A stretch of 64,000 nt of DNA, taken from Scatophagus argus (Eukaryota > Chordata > Actinopteri > Scatophagidae). The notes under the pieces are model-generated. The model had not been told where the DNA came from and ran no database searches. It worked only from the letters and a program-made list of their open reading frames with translations. Of this stretch, positions 51,601 to 63,348 are shown piece by piece; position 1 is the first letter of the stretch, and the number at the start of each line of letters is the position of its first letter. The DNA lies in NCBI RefSeq assembly GCF_020382885.2, contig NC_058501.1:11815501-11879500 (forward strand), given 5' to 3'. The position numbers and the translations under genes are program-made.

Positions 51601-54600
51601 ATGAGCTCACCTTTGTCAATGCTGAAAAAGACAAAGCGGCTTCCCCTGCAGGACCCTCTGAACGAGCAGCGGTAGGTTAGTCACTGGGAAATACTGAAAC
51701 TTTACTGGACAGGGACATGCACTTTAATATGTCTTTGACCTGCAGGGACAGCCAAAATGTGCCTTTCAGGAGGGATCTGTTAAAAGGTATGTTGTTATTA
51801 GAAGTACAATGATTTAGTGATTACTCGATTAGTTGATCAAAAGAAAATTATTATTCAACTATGTTGATAATCAGTTAAATCTTTCAGAAAAAAGACAAAT
51901 ATTTGCTGGTTCCAGCCTCTTTAATGTGGGGATTTCTTGGTCAGTTGTGACAGTAAATGAAAAGTTTTTGGGTTTCTGACTGCTGGTTGGACAAAAGAAG
52001 CAATCTGAAGACTTCAGGTTTTCACAGTTCTTTTTAACTTTTTATGAACTGTTTGATTAAACAGTTAACAAGCTGAGAATAATTGTTTGTTACAACCCTA
52101 GGTAATAGTTAGGGTTGAGGTGGAGATAATCTGTACCTGTTTTATGTGGCTGCGACTAATGATTACATCTGATATTGATGTAATCAGCAGCTTATTGTTT
52201 GGTTTGTAAAACTGCAGAAAATTGTGAGAAATGCTGTCACAATTACTACCTTCACAGTAACACACATAACAAAGCATCATGGCTCTTCATATGTTACGTT
52301 TCTTAAATCTCAGTGTGTAAGGTTACTGTCAAATAGCTGGACTGGACTAAACAGTAATTTCCTTTAAAATGTATTGAAGTGGAGGCTGAGAAGGTAGTAG
52401 TCTAGTAAAGTACTGTACAAGTGCCTCAAATTAAAATAAAGTGAAATAATAAATGCACGACAGATTTATTTTCTGGGTGTATACAGTATGTGCATATTCA
52501 AATAATTGTACATGTTTTATTTTGTATCCTATTCTGTTCTAACCGTGTGTAAGTTCTTTATGTGTAGAATGAGGCTTTAACAAACTTTCATGTCATTGTG
52601 CAACCCAGTATTGCACAAGGGCAAATAAATTACCTTGATCCTTGGATATCTACTGAAATACAGAACAGCAATGGGCTAAATGTACTTTGTCACATTCCAC
52701 CACTGGCTCTGACAAACTGCTCCCCATAACAGGTAAAATATGAAGAAGATCTTCTGTTGGCTTTAACATTTTTCTGTGGTTTTCAGAATTTCGGGCAGGA
52801 TTGACTGATGGTACTGAATCCTCTGATCCTCCTCTGACCTCTCACACACCAGGATGTCAGGCCTCCACTTCACTCCAAGTCAAAAGCCCCATTAAAGAAA
52901 GGTAGAAGTTCATGCAAAGTCTGTCTTTCCAAAGCAAAGTAGATCTTTTTTTATTTATTGTTGAACAGACTTAAAATCTAACCTAAATCTAATCACAGTT
53001 GATTTATTTACAATTAAGAGCGAAAAGTACTTTATGTACTTTAACACCCCGATATTCAGGTGCTCCACCAAGCGACTTTGAGCTAATGTCCGCCATGATG
53101 CAGCGGGTGACCCTGCTGGAGAAAACAGTGAGGAGCCAAGCACAGGAGATTGAGCAGAAGGTGAACACACACACACGCACACACACACACACACTCCTTC
53201 AGATAAATAACAAAAACGCTTCAAACTCACTTTGAATTTTCCTCTGAAGGATAAAAGGATTGGAGTCTTGGAGGAGAAACTGAAGCTCCTGAAAGAATCC
53301 GGTAACATTTACAGACATTTGATATATGCCATATGTTTCCAGATAAAAGGTTTGACTTGGGTTGTATCTTTCCTGTGTGTGGGAGGATTAGAGCATACAC
53401 ATGACCTGAGTGGCAGAGAGGAACTTGAACGAAGGTGCCAACAACTGCAGAGTCAAGTATATGAAATGGAGGTAGGTCAGTTTAATTAAACACTTCACTG
53501 ATATGTTAATGTTATGGTTGACCCACACTGAATTCTGTTCCTTCATATCTTGCAGAACTTTCTAAATGACTATGGTTTGATCTGGGTGGGAGATGGAGGA
53601 GGCAGTGACTCAGATGAAAGTGAGCAGCCACATAACATAGAGAGAGGCCTCTGTCAGCCAGGTAGTTTCCATCTGCTGTCATCTCTACATGCTCCAAGCT
53701 TCCCCTGAACGCATTTATGTTACCTTCCAAAAATGACTCCTGACATGCCGGGTATTTTTCCTGTGCAGGTGTCTCCAAGGCTGGGGGCTTCCACATGAAC
53801 TTTGACCTTGTGCTGCAGAGGATCAGGGAGCTGAACGTCCTCGCAGGGGAGGGAGAGTGTTTTGTGCGATCGACAACCACAGGTGCGCAGTTCGCAAAAA
53901 AGGATCCTGTCCAGCTGAGTCTCTACAGGAATGGGATTGTCATGTTTGATGGTCCTTTCCGCTCGTATGAGGAGGAGAGCACCCAGGTCGGCTTGCTAAA
54001 AATCCACAGCATGTAATCCTTTAAACTGGATCCCTTGCTGGTTCAAACCCTCTTGCTTTGCTCTTGGCAGCGTTGCATGCAAGATCTTATGGATGGGTAT
54101 TTTCCCATTGAGCTCCAAGAGAGATTTCCAGATGGTGTGCCTTTTGAGGTGAGTTTCTGTTTGTCTGTGAGCAAATGTGTAATTGTGCACTTCTGCCACT
54201 AACCAAAATTTCTCGTGCAGGTTCACGACAGGCGAGATGAGGAATTTGTCTTCGGGGAACCGTGGAATAAATTTCCCGGTGAAGGACAGGCTGTTTGTGG
54301 GGAAAACAATGAATCTGGTCATGGTCCTGCAAACATCACAGTGATACTATCATGGGTCTCCAGTCTTCATTGTAATTCTCATGTTTTCTTCTGTTTCCAG
54401 GCAACAAGTTGAGCGTGGATCAGTTCCTGAGGAGTTTACCAAAAGTGGTAGTAAAGGCTGGCCGTGTGATTGATATCAGGGAGTCGGTGAGGGATACCCT
54501 GCAGGTGAGGAGTCTTTCCTGTCTGTGCTTTTGCTCAATGTGCACTCACTACAGTATGATCATTATTTAACAAGTGCTTTCAGCAGGGCTCATCCGATGT

Positions 54601-55516
54601 CCAGAGCAGCAATTTGGCGATCCTCATAGACACACCTGCACTGCGAGCAATGAAAGACAGGTATAAAAATATTGTGTAGTGCACAGCTTTGTTTCCTAAA
54701 CGGACAATTAACTGACTTCACAGTGGAAATGTGTATTAAATTGTCGAGGATGATTAGACAAAATATGTCAGGCTGAACTTATGAAGCACAGGAAAGGATA
54801 GTATTGCATTTTGTTCTTGGTAACTCACTCAGTGTAGGATACAAGCAAACTGTACTTATGATGTTGTCATGTCTTTTCTAGCTTTACAACCATGTAGAAG
54901 TTACGAGGAAAATCAGGGTTTATGTGGTTAAAGGAATTACTAGCTCCACTGACACGCTGCATGATTAAGATGCTGATGTGGTCACGGCGCCTGATTGTCA
55001 AGATTGTGGAGATTACTGTATGCACTGGTCTGGAAAAAATAGGGCAGGTCACTTGTTAGCTTGTGATGGGATGTAGGATTCAGATCTGACCTCCTAAAGG
55101 AGCCTCAGGCCAGTCTGCGTCTTGATCAAACATGTCTACGCCTTATAGACTGCAGATGGTCGGCCCGGACCGGCCGGCGTCGGCCCGTGATGTCATCACG
55201 CTCAAAATGAAGTCAGAGGATGGAAACCGCTCTTTCATACTGAAAATGCACTCCACAGAAACAATCGGCCACCTGCGGCAGTGTCTGGACAAACACAGGT
55301 GAGACCGCGTCCTCCTGCACTGACCAAATGTCTGTCTTTACATCACTTGACGCTGGTTGTTTGTATTTCTTGCATTGCAGAGGGGCTGGTCACTCTACTT
55401 ACGACATCATCAGCGCGTACCCACAGCGCTGCTACGATGACGACCGCCAGACCCTCCAGTCATGTGGACTGATGGCTAACGCTACGCTGCTGCTGAGGAG
55501 GAAATGCCCTCAGTGA
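51601..55516 (+). CDS. ubxn11: UBX domain protein 11 (Socius/COA-1), fourteen coding exons
   Basis: UBX-family protein linked in mammals to Rnd GTPases and actin disassembly. Exons: 51601-51671, 51746-51786, 52787-52901, 53019-53160, 53250-53301, 53419-53471, 53556-53661, 53769-53986, 54071-54148, 54221-54317, 54401-54504, 54584-54660, 55149-55298, 55381-55516, giving 479 residues. It starts MSSPLSMLKKTKRLPL, close to the human start. Exons 4-7 form a coiled coil (QRVTLLEKTVRSQAQEIEQK; ELERRCQQLQSQVYEMENFL). A SEP domain spans about 241-320 (LYRNGIVMFDGPFR; FPIELQERFPDGVPFEV). The UBX domain is about 398-475, ending ANATLLLRRK. The human C-terminal Gly-Pro repeats are absent. The exon 3/4 junction and the exon 10 donor (54317, or 12 bases later) are the least certain; phase selects 53019. 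Confidence 0.92.
51800..52105. repeat. Nonautonomous teleost repeat in ubxn11 intron 2
   Basis: TTAGTGATTACTCGATTAGTTGATCAAAAG at one edge and GTTTGATTAAACAGTTAACAAGC ... TTGTTACAACCCTAG at the other are opposing ends of a common fish repeat (AGGGCTGCAAC ... GATTAATCGATTAGTT). The interior includes GGGTTTCTGACTGCTGGTTGGACAAAAGAAG, also typical. Confidence 0.7.
52390..52720. repeat. 'AAGTAAAGTACAAGTACC' type repeat in ubxn11 intron 2
   Basis: AGTAAAGTACTGTACAAGTGCCTCAAATTAAAA and, at the far edge, AAATGTACTTTGTCACATTCCACCACTGG match a common fish repeat. An AT-rich stretch lies between, so it may be an interrupted copy. Confidence 0.5.
53164..53195. repeat. (CA)n microsatellite directly after a ubxn11 donor site
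   Basis: Starts three bases after the GTG of the donor following exon 4 (ends 53160). Length changes here would sit next to the donor. Confidence 0.9.
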
Positions 55517-55983
55517 CTGACTGACGCCAATACTATAAAGTTGTAGAGGGTTATAACTACATATTTTTTCCAATCAGCCTTTTTGAGTTGTCTTTGTACC
55601 AAAGGTGCTAATAATACCATCAATGGCTCTGTTACATGTGTAAGTGTACTACAGGAAGTCCTGACAGTGAGCCAACATGCACAGTACCAGGACTCTGAAA
55701 CTGAAGCAGGTAAAGGGAATTCAGCCTTCACTGATTTTATTACTCACACCTGTGGTTTTCCCACTGAGAAAAGACTGATAGATACTCATACTACTGATCC
55801 AATGACAATTCTCTTTCCCCCCCAGATGTTAAAACTCTAAGTTGTCCATTTAATTACATGAAACTGGGATCATTATTTTTTATGATACTTACCTCAAGGA
55901 CAGGGATTGGTTAGTGGTCCACTGTGACTGACTGGATGAATGTGACTGATGGCAGACACACAACATTTTATGGACACTGATGA

Positions 55984-55989
55984 AATAAA
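55984..55989 (+). other. Candidate polyadenylation signal of ubxn11
   Basis: AATAAA about 470 bases after the ubxn11 stop. The opposing cep85 signal lies about 125 bases further on, giving a tight tail-to-tail arrangement. Confidence 0.6.
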
Positions 55990-56114
55990 GAGAATTTTAT
56001 CAATTGAAAGTTGGTATTTGTGGATTTCTGCTCAGAAGAGATGAAAATACTGCAGTTCACAATCAAGCAAAAGAAATCAACATGGAATAAAATACAACAA
56101 ACATTTTGAAAATC

Positions 56115-56120
56115 TTTATT
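56115..56120 (-). other. Candidate polyadenylation signal of cep85
   Basis: TTTATT on the plus strand, AATAAA on the minus strand. It implies a cep85 3' UTR of about 1.8 kb (56.1-57.9 kb). The interval contains no other gene that I can read, which fits an extended 3' UTR. Confidence 0.5.
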
Positions 56121-57929
56121 TCTAAAATATGCAAATACAAACAAGGACAAAAGTATGAAAATATAAACATCTTTTTCCCTTTTGCAAAAACATTTGAGAT
56201 GTTAAGGCATGCGGAGCCTGACTTTCCAAAGATAAATCTTGTGCTAATTTAGTTTTCCAAAAAGGTCCCATGAAATGGAAAATGGCTTGTGTGTCCCTGG
56301 GTGGGTTGTTGTGTACAATTTTTGTCCAAAAATGTCATTGTTGCATATTTTTGTATTAAAATGCCTTTCTATTCCTGTAAAGTGTCTAGTTATTTTTTCC
56401 TTTAAATGGCTTCTCCTGCACTCAGGGCGAATATAAAATTTCATCCAGTACAAAGTTATTGGTGATTTCGGGGTGATCCAGCCAACCCCTCATAACATCC
56501 TGTGGGATTAAAACTTGTCCCACTTCCACCTGTACAAGGTGAAGGATCATCAATGACTGCTGCCAGTCTTTGTCCATCCCGACATTAAAACCAGCGCCAA
56601 CTTCTTATCTAATACAACACACCTCAAATCACAGGAGCAGAGTACTAAAAAAGCCACTTCATGGGACCTTTACACATTGTAGATGCCAAGTTTGCTTAAA
56701 CACATTAGCACACTGTTACAGCAACACGTTAGGAGGACTCGCTGAGTTGTCAATGCAAACAAAGAAAATAAATAAATAATACTGATGATTAATACTGTCG
56801 AACGCGAGTCAGCTGTTATCAACCTGAAATGTACAGTATACTGTGAAGATCTACATGGAGCAGATTCAACATACATCACACAGACTCAAGAGTTTCAACT
56901 AAGTTGACGTATCTACCAGGGAGAAGAAAAAAAAAAAAAAACAGTGTAGGGGGCCTCCACACACTCTGTGACATGGCCCAAAATTATCTGTTACATTCAG
57001 AGTCAGGGAATGTATAGACTATCCTACTGGTTGATACAATGAGTGGAAGGTCATATTGGAAGAGTCTGCTGCAAACAGCCCTTTGTGGTTGGTCTAAAAA
57101 TGAATTAGCATTGTGGCTGCAAATGCGACAGAAAGGCACATGGTGTGGGTATTCATTCAGAATGAGGCCTGCAGCAGAGAGAAGCATTCACAGACATTCA
57201 CAGACTTGCACAACTGCTCTGACCGGAGTTTCTTTGGTAATAAAGCTGCTGCTGCAGGCCAGTTGGTGCGAGAAGCTGATTTGGTATTAAACCCTTCGGT
57301 TGTCAAGTCCTATACCTCACAGCAGAGTCCAATGTTACAGTATTCACCATTTTAAATAATGGCATGTTAGTAACATGTTCCTTGTGAATTCAGTTAAAAG
57401 CACAGATTAAAATAGTTTCAGTTGATTGTCAACCACTTCTTGAATAATTCCCCTCGAGAGTGAAATTAAGAATTAAATAAATTATATTTGTGGGACTTCT
57501 ACACAAATATTTATCTACTGGAGTGGAACAAAAAGTATAAGACTGTTTGGTAACTGACAGTATTCATGTCAACATTATAAAAAAACCAAAAAACACCCAT
57601 ACACATACACGCACACACAAACAAACAATGCTTAAGGATCAAGTATTAGAGGTAAGTTATTTTCTGTTAGCCCTTGGACTGAAATAGATGAACTCACCAG
57701 GGGGGGAAGGGAGGGAGGGCTCTGAGCTACAGGCAGGCTTGTGAACCAACGTTCAGTCAGTTAAAAGAAGGAGAAGCTAAACCATTTGGGTTTTCCTCTG
57801 TCCTCATTTTAAGAATATTAAAATCCAGTCCTCTTTCTGACATTCAGTATCTGATAGACGAGCCTGTTTTAGATGCTACGCAGGTGAAGTGGGGTTACGC
57901 AAATTCCTTACATCAAGTGGGTGCTGATG

Positions 57930-60900
57930 TTATTGAGTGATGCAGTTTTCTCCCATATCCTGCGCATAACGGTCCAGGATCACATTGCGTAGCTCCTCTA
58001 CATCTCTACGGAGCTGTTGAGCTTCAACCAGCTTCTTCTGCAGCACCTCTGGACTCATCCAGTCCTCTTCCTGCTCCGTCACCTGTGGTGGTGCTGGAGA
58101 AACAAAACACGACTCTTATTCATATTGTGTAAACAATGTATTACGTTTAAAGCGATGCGCCTGTGAACAGCAGGAATCAAATAGTGCTTACACGTGAGGC
58201 CAAGCAGCAGGGAGAGGTTGGGGTCCTGCCCCTGAGCTCTCTGGGTCAGAATGCTGCACAATGAGCGCAGGTCACTGAGGCAGGAAGCGATCTCCATATG
58301 CAGCCTCTGTGTGAGACGAGCCCCGGCCGGCTGCAGGGCAGAGGAAGCCTGGCTAGTGCTCCTCGGCTCTTGGTCGCTCATTTGCTCCTGCAGGGTCAGA
58401 TTCTGCTCCATCAGTTCTTGGTTCTGGGCTGACAGCTGAAACACAGTAGTCAGCATCGACATACGCCAGTGTCAGGCAATTTATAACCAGGTTTATTAAA
58501 GCTTTGGTTCTCCACTTATCGTACGAAGAAACAGTTAAGTCTATCTCACCTCTTTCATGGCTGTGTGGAGCTCTAACACATTCTGCTCTTTGGACAGCAC
58601 CTCTTCTCTGAGAGCCTGAGAGCTGCTCTCCTCCTGAACTATCTGCTCCTCCAAAGCCTAAAAACACAAACAGTTAATGAGTCCCAAATGTTAAGAGATC
58701 ATAAACCAGGACAGAAAGCACACAAACGAGAGACTAATTGTGAAGGGATAAACACCTGGATCTGGGAGCCAAGCTGTTCCATCATTCGGTGTTGCTTCTC
58801 AATGACCTGCCAAAAGAGGAACTGAGCTTTAAAACTACATACTTGAGCAGAAAGCAATAATAAAATACTTTTTCTTTAATCTTGATATCAAACTACAGCT
58901 CTTCCCCCTGTCGGTAGGTGAAGCACACAGCAGCAAAATATAAACATGGTAAACATTATATATTGGACATTTAAAAAAAATAAATAAATAAATAAATAAA
59001 TAATTTAAAAAAGGGTAGTTACACCCCAAACAAACATCCAAGATTAAGAAAGTGTTCTACTCTTGACGACTGGTTTGCTGTTTTAATCCCAACATACAGA
59101 AACTTAATTCCAGAGAAATAAACACTTCTCACTAGTTAAATGTTAACTGGCAACACACTTCCTCTAATCTTCCTCAAACAGATCAACAAGTATATTCAAA
59201 CCAATTCACTACCGTACACTTCTGTACGGGCAATGAAGAGACCTAAAATGACAATACTCACAAACAGATCATGAAGCCTCATTAGAATGTTACACTTTCC
59301 AGCCCAACATGTGGGGTACAACTACTATATTAATACTGCATTTAGTGATAATGTGCCTCGATCCCAGGTGTACACCCACTGTACGTCATGAATGAAAGCA
59401 GAGAGCTTTTGAGGAGCAAACGCAAAACAGACAAATAACAACAGACCTTTTTGAGTCTCTGCTGCTCTTCTCTCAGAGTGTTGTTCTCTCCTCTGAGCTT
59501 CTCGATATCCAGGGAAGGCAGTCTGGCTCCATCCTCAAGGCCCTGCTGTACCCGCTGCTGCATACTGATTAAGACAGAAATAAAGCACAGAACATACATT
59601 ATGCAGAGTTATTACTGTTTGAAGTAGCACGCCCCTGAGAAGATGGCACATTGTTGTGGAACTGTGTGTGTGCATACTCAGTAATGGTGGTCAGCAGGTC
59701 TCTTTCCCTGCGTTTCTGTTCCTCCAAATGTGCGTCTTTTTCACGTAGTTGCGATTGCGTCGTCTCCAGGCTGACCTCTAATTCTCGTACTTTCTCCTGG
59801 AGCTGAGCCACCTGCTGTTCAGCTTCTAGAAGCTGATGTAAAACACAAACATGTCCAGGTTTAATGATTTACACACGTAAATCACAGCAGATCCAGTAAA
59901 AGCAGATGAAGCTGTCCCAACCTGCTTGTTCTGGCTCTGGTAGTCCTCCAAGGTGGGCAGGTCAGCTAAATAGCGCTCCAGAGTCTCAATACGCTGCTGG
60001 TTCTCTCTCTTCAGCTCAGACTCCTTCTGACACTTCTTCTTCAGGTTGTTGATGTGCTTGTCTCGACTGCGAATCTGCACAAATAGGCAAATGTGGTAAG
60101 TGGGATAATATCCTCAAAACAAAACAAGTGACAGGTGCTACACCCAATGCACGACTCATAGCGAGTGAGAAAACTCAAGGAGAGAATGTATCACAAACAT
60201 CATCACGTCAGCCTCAGAGAAGCTGTTTTAGCACCTTTCTTTAAGCTGCGTGTATGGAAATGAAGAAATGAACTTGCAGATCCTACAGCTATATGCAACA
60301 CGCTGGATCTATCTATGTTCTGAGTTTAACAGTGATTTTATCAACAGTATCTCAATTCCTGTGGGGTGAGTAAAGCTTCCTGTATCGTTTTTTGTTTCTA
60401 TAGCATCAGTTGTAAGGAGCTACTGAGGCAAAAAAGGACAGTTTTTTAACTTCTCTTCATTACAAAGATGAAAAAAGTACAGAAATTTTATATGCTGTTC
60501 CCAACCAATTAATGCCAATAAACTAAAAAACAAAGAACAGTGACACAGAATGCTTTCATGTTACCATTTCTTGCAACACTACATGTCAGCAGGATGTGTT
60601 AGGCAAGCACAAACCCTCTCTTCCTGTTTCTTCATCTCCTCTGCGTGTCTCTCACAGGTCTCCTTCAGGCTCTCAGTTAGTCGGCGCGTCTCAGCCTCGA
60701 CTGCCCCCAGCCTGTGCTCTGCCTCTGCCTTTTCCAGGGCAGCACAGTCAGTGCGTTCAGCAAACTGCGCCCTCAGGAAGGCATTCTCCCTCTGAGCTTC
60801 CTGTAAAGCCACCATGTGATGCCAAACTTTCAATGAAGGTTCTTGAGGGTAAATAGTTTGCAAGGAGGGTGACACTACAACACAGGGTTCTCAGTGTTGT

Positions 60901-63348
60901 TTGTGGGAGCTAGTTTGTGTTCTCACCCACCTGTAGCCGCAGCATGCACATATCCCCATAAGAAGCTCCACGGCCCAGGAGGGCTCCATGGACTTGCAGC
61001 TCGCTTTCCCTCAGACGTTGCTCCAGCTGGGCCATGTGCTGCTTTTGTCTGAACCACAACCAGGTCCAAACATCATCAGCACAAAAACAACAATAAAGTC
61101 AGCAACATTGTGGAAAAAAAAAACAACTTCTAACATATCAAATCCTTTAAATCAATCAATTCTTGAATACTTTGTGTAACGAAAATGTGTTCTTTAATAA
61201 AGGCTAATCTGTACAATACCACGGTATCGAGTCAAGGATATAAAGATTTCATACTGCTCTACACGAATAGTTAAAGTATTAGTAATACTTGCCTCTCAAT
61301 GATAAGCTCCTTCTCCTTTAGGAGACTCTCACTGGCTTTGACCAAAGCATCCCATTTGCCAGACTCTGAGTGAGTGGGTGTTGAGTACAGGGATGGGTAC
61401 TGACTCACTCCAGCACTCATCAACTGCAGCAAAAAAACAACATGTGAAAATATGTAATGATAAGAGATACAAAAAGAATACAGGCCCAATTTTAACCCTT
61501 AAAAATAAATTAAATGTGTGCACAGCTGATATCCTACCATTTTATCTCTGCATAGTACAGTGTACTGTTCATTGCAAGCAATACAGGTGTTGAAAGAAAT
61601 ACAAAAACAAATAGTCATCACACAGAACAAAATGTGAAGAGCTCAGAAAAGAGCCCCAGTGCTTCTTGGACTGACAGCTGATCAAACTATTCCTACATCA
61701 CAGCAGTCATCTTACAATAGAGTAACAGATACTATGACGTAACAATGCCGTCAGTTTCAAATGAAAGAGGAGTAAAACTTGAGGAGCATCAAGCGGTGTC
61801 AATCTCTTTCTTTAGAATAGAATGTAATTCCACCTCAGCGGCTATTTAAAGTCTTTCTTTCAACACATACTGAAAGCACTGGCAAATATCAGCGCCCAGA
61901 AGAACATTTTCAGCACCATGAATGAATAAATGAATAAATGATTGAATGCATGAATGACAGAATGGATTCCTCCCCTCCTCAAATCACAACTTTAACAGCT
62001 AATCATTTAGTTTGAGGCAAAGTTTGAATGATCACCAATCGTAAAACTTGCAAGAAATGTCTTCATACAGTGAAAACCTCTGAGTCCAACAGGACTTTTC
62101 ATTTAAATGTTCTGCTCAGTCTCAGCTGCTGTACAACAGTTGAAACATTCTGACAGCTTTTTACAGACTGTAAAAAGGAAGCTGTAACAAGCCGTGTAAC
62201 CCAACATTAACCTGACACCACAAATCACATTGAAGTTCTTGTGGTTTTGATTTTGCTGATTGACTTGACAAGTCATACTATAAAATAGGACAGGGTGTCT
62301 GTATGGCTTCAGGCTTTATTCAGTGGAACATTATTTTTCCAGTGTTGACCTATATATGTGTCAGGAACCAAATTTCAAATGTCCCCAAAAACCAAGGACT
62401 TCAGCACGTATGCACCTTAAATGCCCTGTGTTTTCCTTAGAAACTCCCCCTCACCATATTCATAGCAGCAAAGAGAAAAAACTATACACTCTTCGAGATT
62501 TGAGTTTCTTTATTTCAAGTGTAGTGTAATGTTCTATTTAGGGTAAATGCTTACCTGCATCTGTTCCACTTGCAGGCGTAAACTCTCCAGTTGCTGCTTA
62601 TGTTGCTGTTGTTGCTGCCAGCTGGACATTTCACTACATCTGTCCTGCCGCAATGGCTCATAACCCTTGGAGCCTGCGTGCTCTCTCAGCAGAGCCTGTG
62701 TCTGCAGGCTGAGAGGGTTTGCATAAACTCCAGTGGATCCGCCTCCACCAGACTGACTACTCCTCTGATTAGAGGTTTCTGGTGTGCCGGGAACCCCAGC
62801 CCTGGCTTCAGGCAGAACTTTATAGCTGTGCTCCATGCCTCCTCTGTAGGACTCAGAGACACAGTCTGAGGCGTCCCTAATCCCGGTCGTCTGTAATCGG
62901 AGTCTGACATCAGGGCATAACCCCCCAAGCAGGGCTGACTGATTTAGTGTGGGCTCCACAGCAGGAGTGTCAAACCTCTGGCCCTCATCCACCCGCGTGT
63001 GATCTGAGGGGAAAAGTGAGTGGTCCAGCCCATTCACAAGACTGCGGTAGCGGCTCAAGCAGTCTGGCTTTTGTGCTGCAAGATCACCCCCGACACCAGT
63101 CTGAGCATCCAAGTTGGGCGAAGATGCTGATTTGGAGAGAGAGGAAGACTTTGATGTGGAGCCACTTGGGGTTCTGGAGCCAGAGGAAGACCTGTGACCC
63201 TCAAGAGAGGACAGGGAATCCTCCTGGACACATGACCGGGGCTTAGAGGCCGGGGCTCCGGCCGTGGATGGCATGACATGTGCAGTGGGTATGGGAATCT
63301 GACTGCGGATGGGTTGGAAAGGAGGGCTGCTGCTGGAACTGCAGAAGT
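57930..63348 (-). CDS. cep85: Centrosomal protein of 85 kDa (CCDC21), eleven coding exons; N-terminus off the right edge
   Basis: Centriole/centrosome protein; in human it binds STIL to support PLK4 activation and antagonises NEK2. Exons in transcript order: 62555-63348, 61293-61423, 60931-61048, 60615-60800, 59922-60074, 59678-59832, 59447-59564, 58756-58806, 58550-58657, 58192-58435, 57930-58093, about 740 residues in view. The first is a low-complexity Ser/Pro-rich region ([23 protein letters not shown]) ending in a Gln-rich stretch. The rest is almost continuous coiled coil: [100 protein letters not shown]. It ends [14 protein letters not shown], nearly as human. The intron after 61293 uses a GC donor. 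No coding exon for the human-like N-terminus is seen in 63349-64000, so the start is outside the window. Confidence 0.95.
58974..59003. repeat. (AAAT)n microsatellite in a cep85 intron
   Basis: TAAATAAATAAATAAATAAATAAAT in the intron between cep85 exons at 58806 and 59447. Confidence 0.9.
61424..62554. other. cep85 intron between the Ser-rich exon and the coiled-coil exons
   Basis: 1.1 kb, AT-rich, with a short imperfect (TGAA/TAAA)n tract at 61917-61955. No coding content recognised. Confidence 0.7.

Noticed and set aside
61917-61955. Regularly spaced short repeats resembling an array
   Set aside because: An imperfect (TGAA/TAAA)n microsatellite. No spacers, and the genome is eukaryotic, so CRISPR does not apply.
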